Of a DNA stretch of 6,807 bases, positions 6,055 through 6,807 are shown in pieces. The first letter of the stretch is position 1; the number at the start of each line of letters is the position of its first letter. A model generated the notes under the pieces. It made no database searches, was not told where the DNA came from, and saw only the letters and a list, made by a program, of their open reading frames with translations. The position numbers and the translations under genes are program-made. Origin of the DNA: an uncultured cyanobacterium (GTDB taxonomy: Bacteria; Cyanobacteriota; Cyanobacteriia; PCC-6307; Cyanobiaceae); the NCBI GenBank assembly GCA_903862155.1, contig CAIOXF010000371.1, forward strand, positions 1 to 6,807, given 5' to 3'.

Positions 6055-6774
6055 ATGCGTCAGCACCCCATTTCCCCGGTCACCGAGCCGATGCAGTACC
6101 GGGCCATCGGTGTTGTGCGCGGAACCTATGTGCCTACCGACGCGGAGCAGCTCACCCGCGGGGTGTTGCGCTGTGAGGACGGCACGGAAATCGACGCGGT
6201 GGTGCTGGGCCGCCTGCTCACCCTGATGCGCCGCCATCTCGACCTTGCGGTGCCCCATCTCTGGGTGGTGTACCCCCGCTCTAAAGAAGAAAACACCCTG
6301 CACCTTCAGCTGGTGGGGGTGTGGGAGCCGAGCACACTGGATCCCGAGGCTGCGCAGGCCGATGCCCTGCCCGAGGGCGATGAGTACTTCTCCATCCGCG
6401 GCGAGCTGATTTACACCCGCCCCGAAACCGGCGATCTGGTGGTGAAGGTGCGTGTGATGCCCCGCGCCGATGGCAGCAAGCCCGTGCCATTCAAACTGCA
6501 GCTCAAGGGAGAGGTACCCCTCGAGCACCTGCGCCATTTCGTGGCCCTCGACATGCGCCGCCAAGGCCAGGAGCTGCACCTGGAGCGCTTCGAAGTGATC
6601 GGCCCGGTGGCCCAGCGCGGTAACCGCGGCGGCAAGAAGACCGGCCGCAAGCCCGGCGGCGGTGCCGGTGCCGGTGCCGGTGCTGGTTCCGGTGGCGCTG
6701 GTCAGCGCCGTCCCGGTGCCCAGGGCCAGGGGCAGGGCGGCCATCGCAGCGCCGTGAGCCGTCCGGCCCGCTGA
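6055..6774 (+). CDS. Protein of unknown function with basic glycine-rich C-terminal tail (239 aa)
   Basis: I cannot name the family, though the core reads like a conserved cyanobacterial hypothetical. From the ATG at 6055 it has 239 residues; a second in-frame ATG at 6091 (MQYRAIGVVRGTYVP) is an equally plausible start because the ordered core begins there. The core (about 13-185) alternates beta-rich and helical stretches: YRAIGVVRGTY (15-25), RGVLRCEDGTEIDAVVLGRL (35-54), HLWVVYPR (68-75), HLQLVGVWEPSTL (83-95), YFSIRGELIYTRPETGDLVV (111-130) and PFKLQLKGEVPLEHLRHFVA (145-164). There is no signal peptide or membrane segment, so it is probably cytosolic. The tail from about 187 is basic and glycine-rich (QRGNRGGKKTGRKPGGG), followed by a Gly-Ala run (203-210) and GQ-rich sequence. 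It resembles tails that contact nucleic acid, but binding is inference only. It diverges from the TPR gene. Confidence 0.8.
   Translation: MRQHPISPVTEPMQYRAIGVVRGTYVPTDAEQLTRGVLRCEDGTEIDAVVLGRLLTLMRRHLDLAVPHLWVVYPRSKEENTLHLQLVGVWEPSTLDPEAAQADALPEGDEYFSIRGELIYTRPETGDLVVKVRVMPRADGSKPVPFKLQLKGEVPLEHLRHFVALDMRRQGQELHLERFEVIGPVAQRGNRGGKKTGRKPGGGAGAGAGAGSGGAGQRRPGAQGQGQGGHRSAVSRPAR
6661..6690 (+). repeat. In-frame hexanucleotide tandem repeat encoding Gly-Ala
   Basis: Three exact copies of GGTGCC are followed by GGTGCT and GGTTCC, five 6-nt units in all, encoding four Gly-Ala pairs and then Gly-Ser in the tail of the 239-aa protein. Because the unit is two codons long, gain or loss of a copy would change tail length without shifting the frame. 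Confidence 0.85.
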
Positions 6775-6799
6775 GCGCCACGGAGCTGGGGAAGCGGCC

Positions 6800-6807
6800 A
6801 TGACCCA
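6800..6807 (+). CDS. Possible start of a further gene, cut by the window edge
   Basis: An ATG at 6800 lies 25 nt after the stop of the 239-aa gene on the same strand and is preceded by a purine-rich stretch GGGGAAG (6788-6794), a reasonable ribosome-binding site for a cotranscribed gene. Only Met-Thr and two further bases are visible, so neither reality nor product can be judged. Confidence 0.3.

Noticed and set aside
6010..6801. Minus-strand open frame of 263 codons opposite the 239-aa gene
   Set aside because: It is low-complexity (Thr-Gly runs mirroring the GGTGCC repeat) with no domain-like pattern. The plus strand gives an ordered protein core and a plausible start.
1..6807. A novel defence, mobile or biosynthetic system
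   Set aside because: Every stretch longer than 90 nt is covered by a housekeeping or conserved-looking gene. There are no transposase, integrase, nuclease-helicase, toxin-antitoxin or CRISPR signs, and no base-composition break is obvious.

Overview
The window looks like ordinary core chromosome of a GC-rich picocyanobacterium of the Synechococcus/Cyanobium group. This is inferred from gene content and protein style: a cyanobacterial-type glutamate-1-semialdehyde aminomutase, a GlcD-type glycolate oxidase subunit, an ExoIII-family nuclease and several small proteins that look like conserved cyanobacterial hypotheticals. Genes are tightly packed with strong G/C third-position bias. I found no exact copy of the HIP1 octamer GCGATCGC by eye, which fits the marine/picocyanobacterial side better than the Synechocystis or Nostoc side. 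No rRNA, tRNA, CRISPR array, insertion sequence or phage gene is visible.

Layout. From the left edge to 669 (minus) lies the N-terminal 223 residues of a branched-chain amino acid-type ABC substrate-binding protein whose 3' end is outside the window. It sits 22 nt downstream of hemL (692-2008, minus), so the two probably share a transcript. hemL diverges from glcD (2088-3581, plus) across a 79-nt gap that holds a short palindrome. glcD converges, with only 7 nt between stop codons, on an unrecognised 82-residue gene (3589-3837, minus). That gene lies downstream of and co-directional with the exonuclease III gene xth (3915-4736, minus). xth diverges across 80 nt from a gene for a small exported protein (4817-5176, plus). 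The 3' end of that gene overlaps by 83 nt the 3' end of a convergent gene for a membrane-anchored TPR protein (5094-5966, minus). The TPR gene diverges across 88 nt from an unrecognised 239-residue protein with a basic, glycine-rich tail (6055-6774, plus). A possible further start codon lies at the right edge (6800).

How the genes relate. HemL makes 5-aminolevulinate for chlorophyll, haem and bilins. GlcD belongs to photorespiratory glycolate oxidation. Xth acts in base-excision repair. These are separate housekeeping roles, and the clustering does not define one pathway. I see no convincing evidence of a new defence, mobile or biosynthetic system. The points most worth a second look are the 83-nt convergent overlap, the three unrecognised proteins (82, 119 and 239 aa), the hexanucleotide repeat in the 239-aa gene, and the start sites of hemL and glcD.
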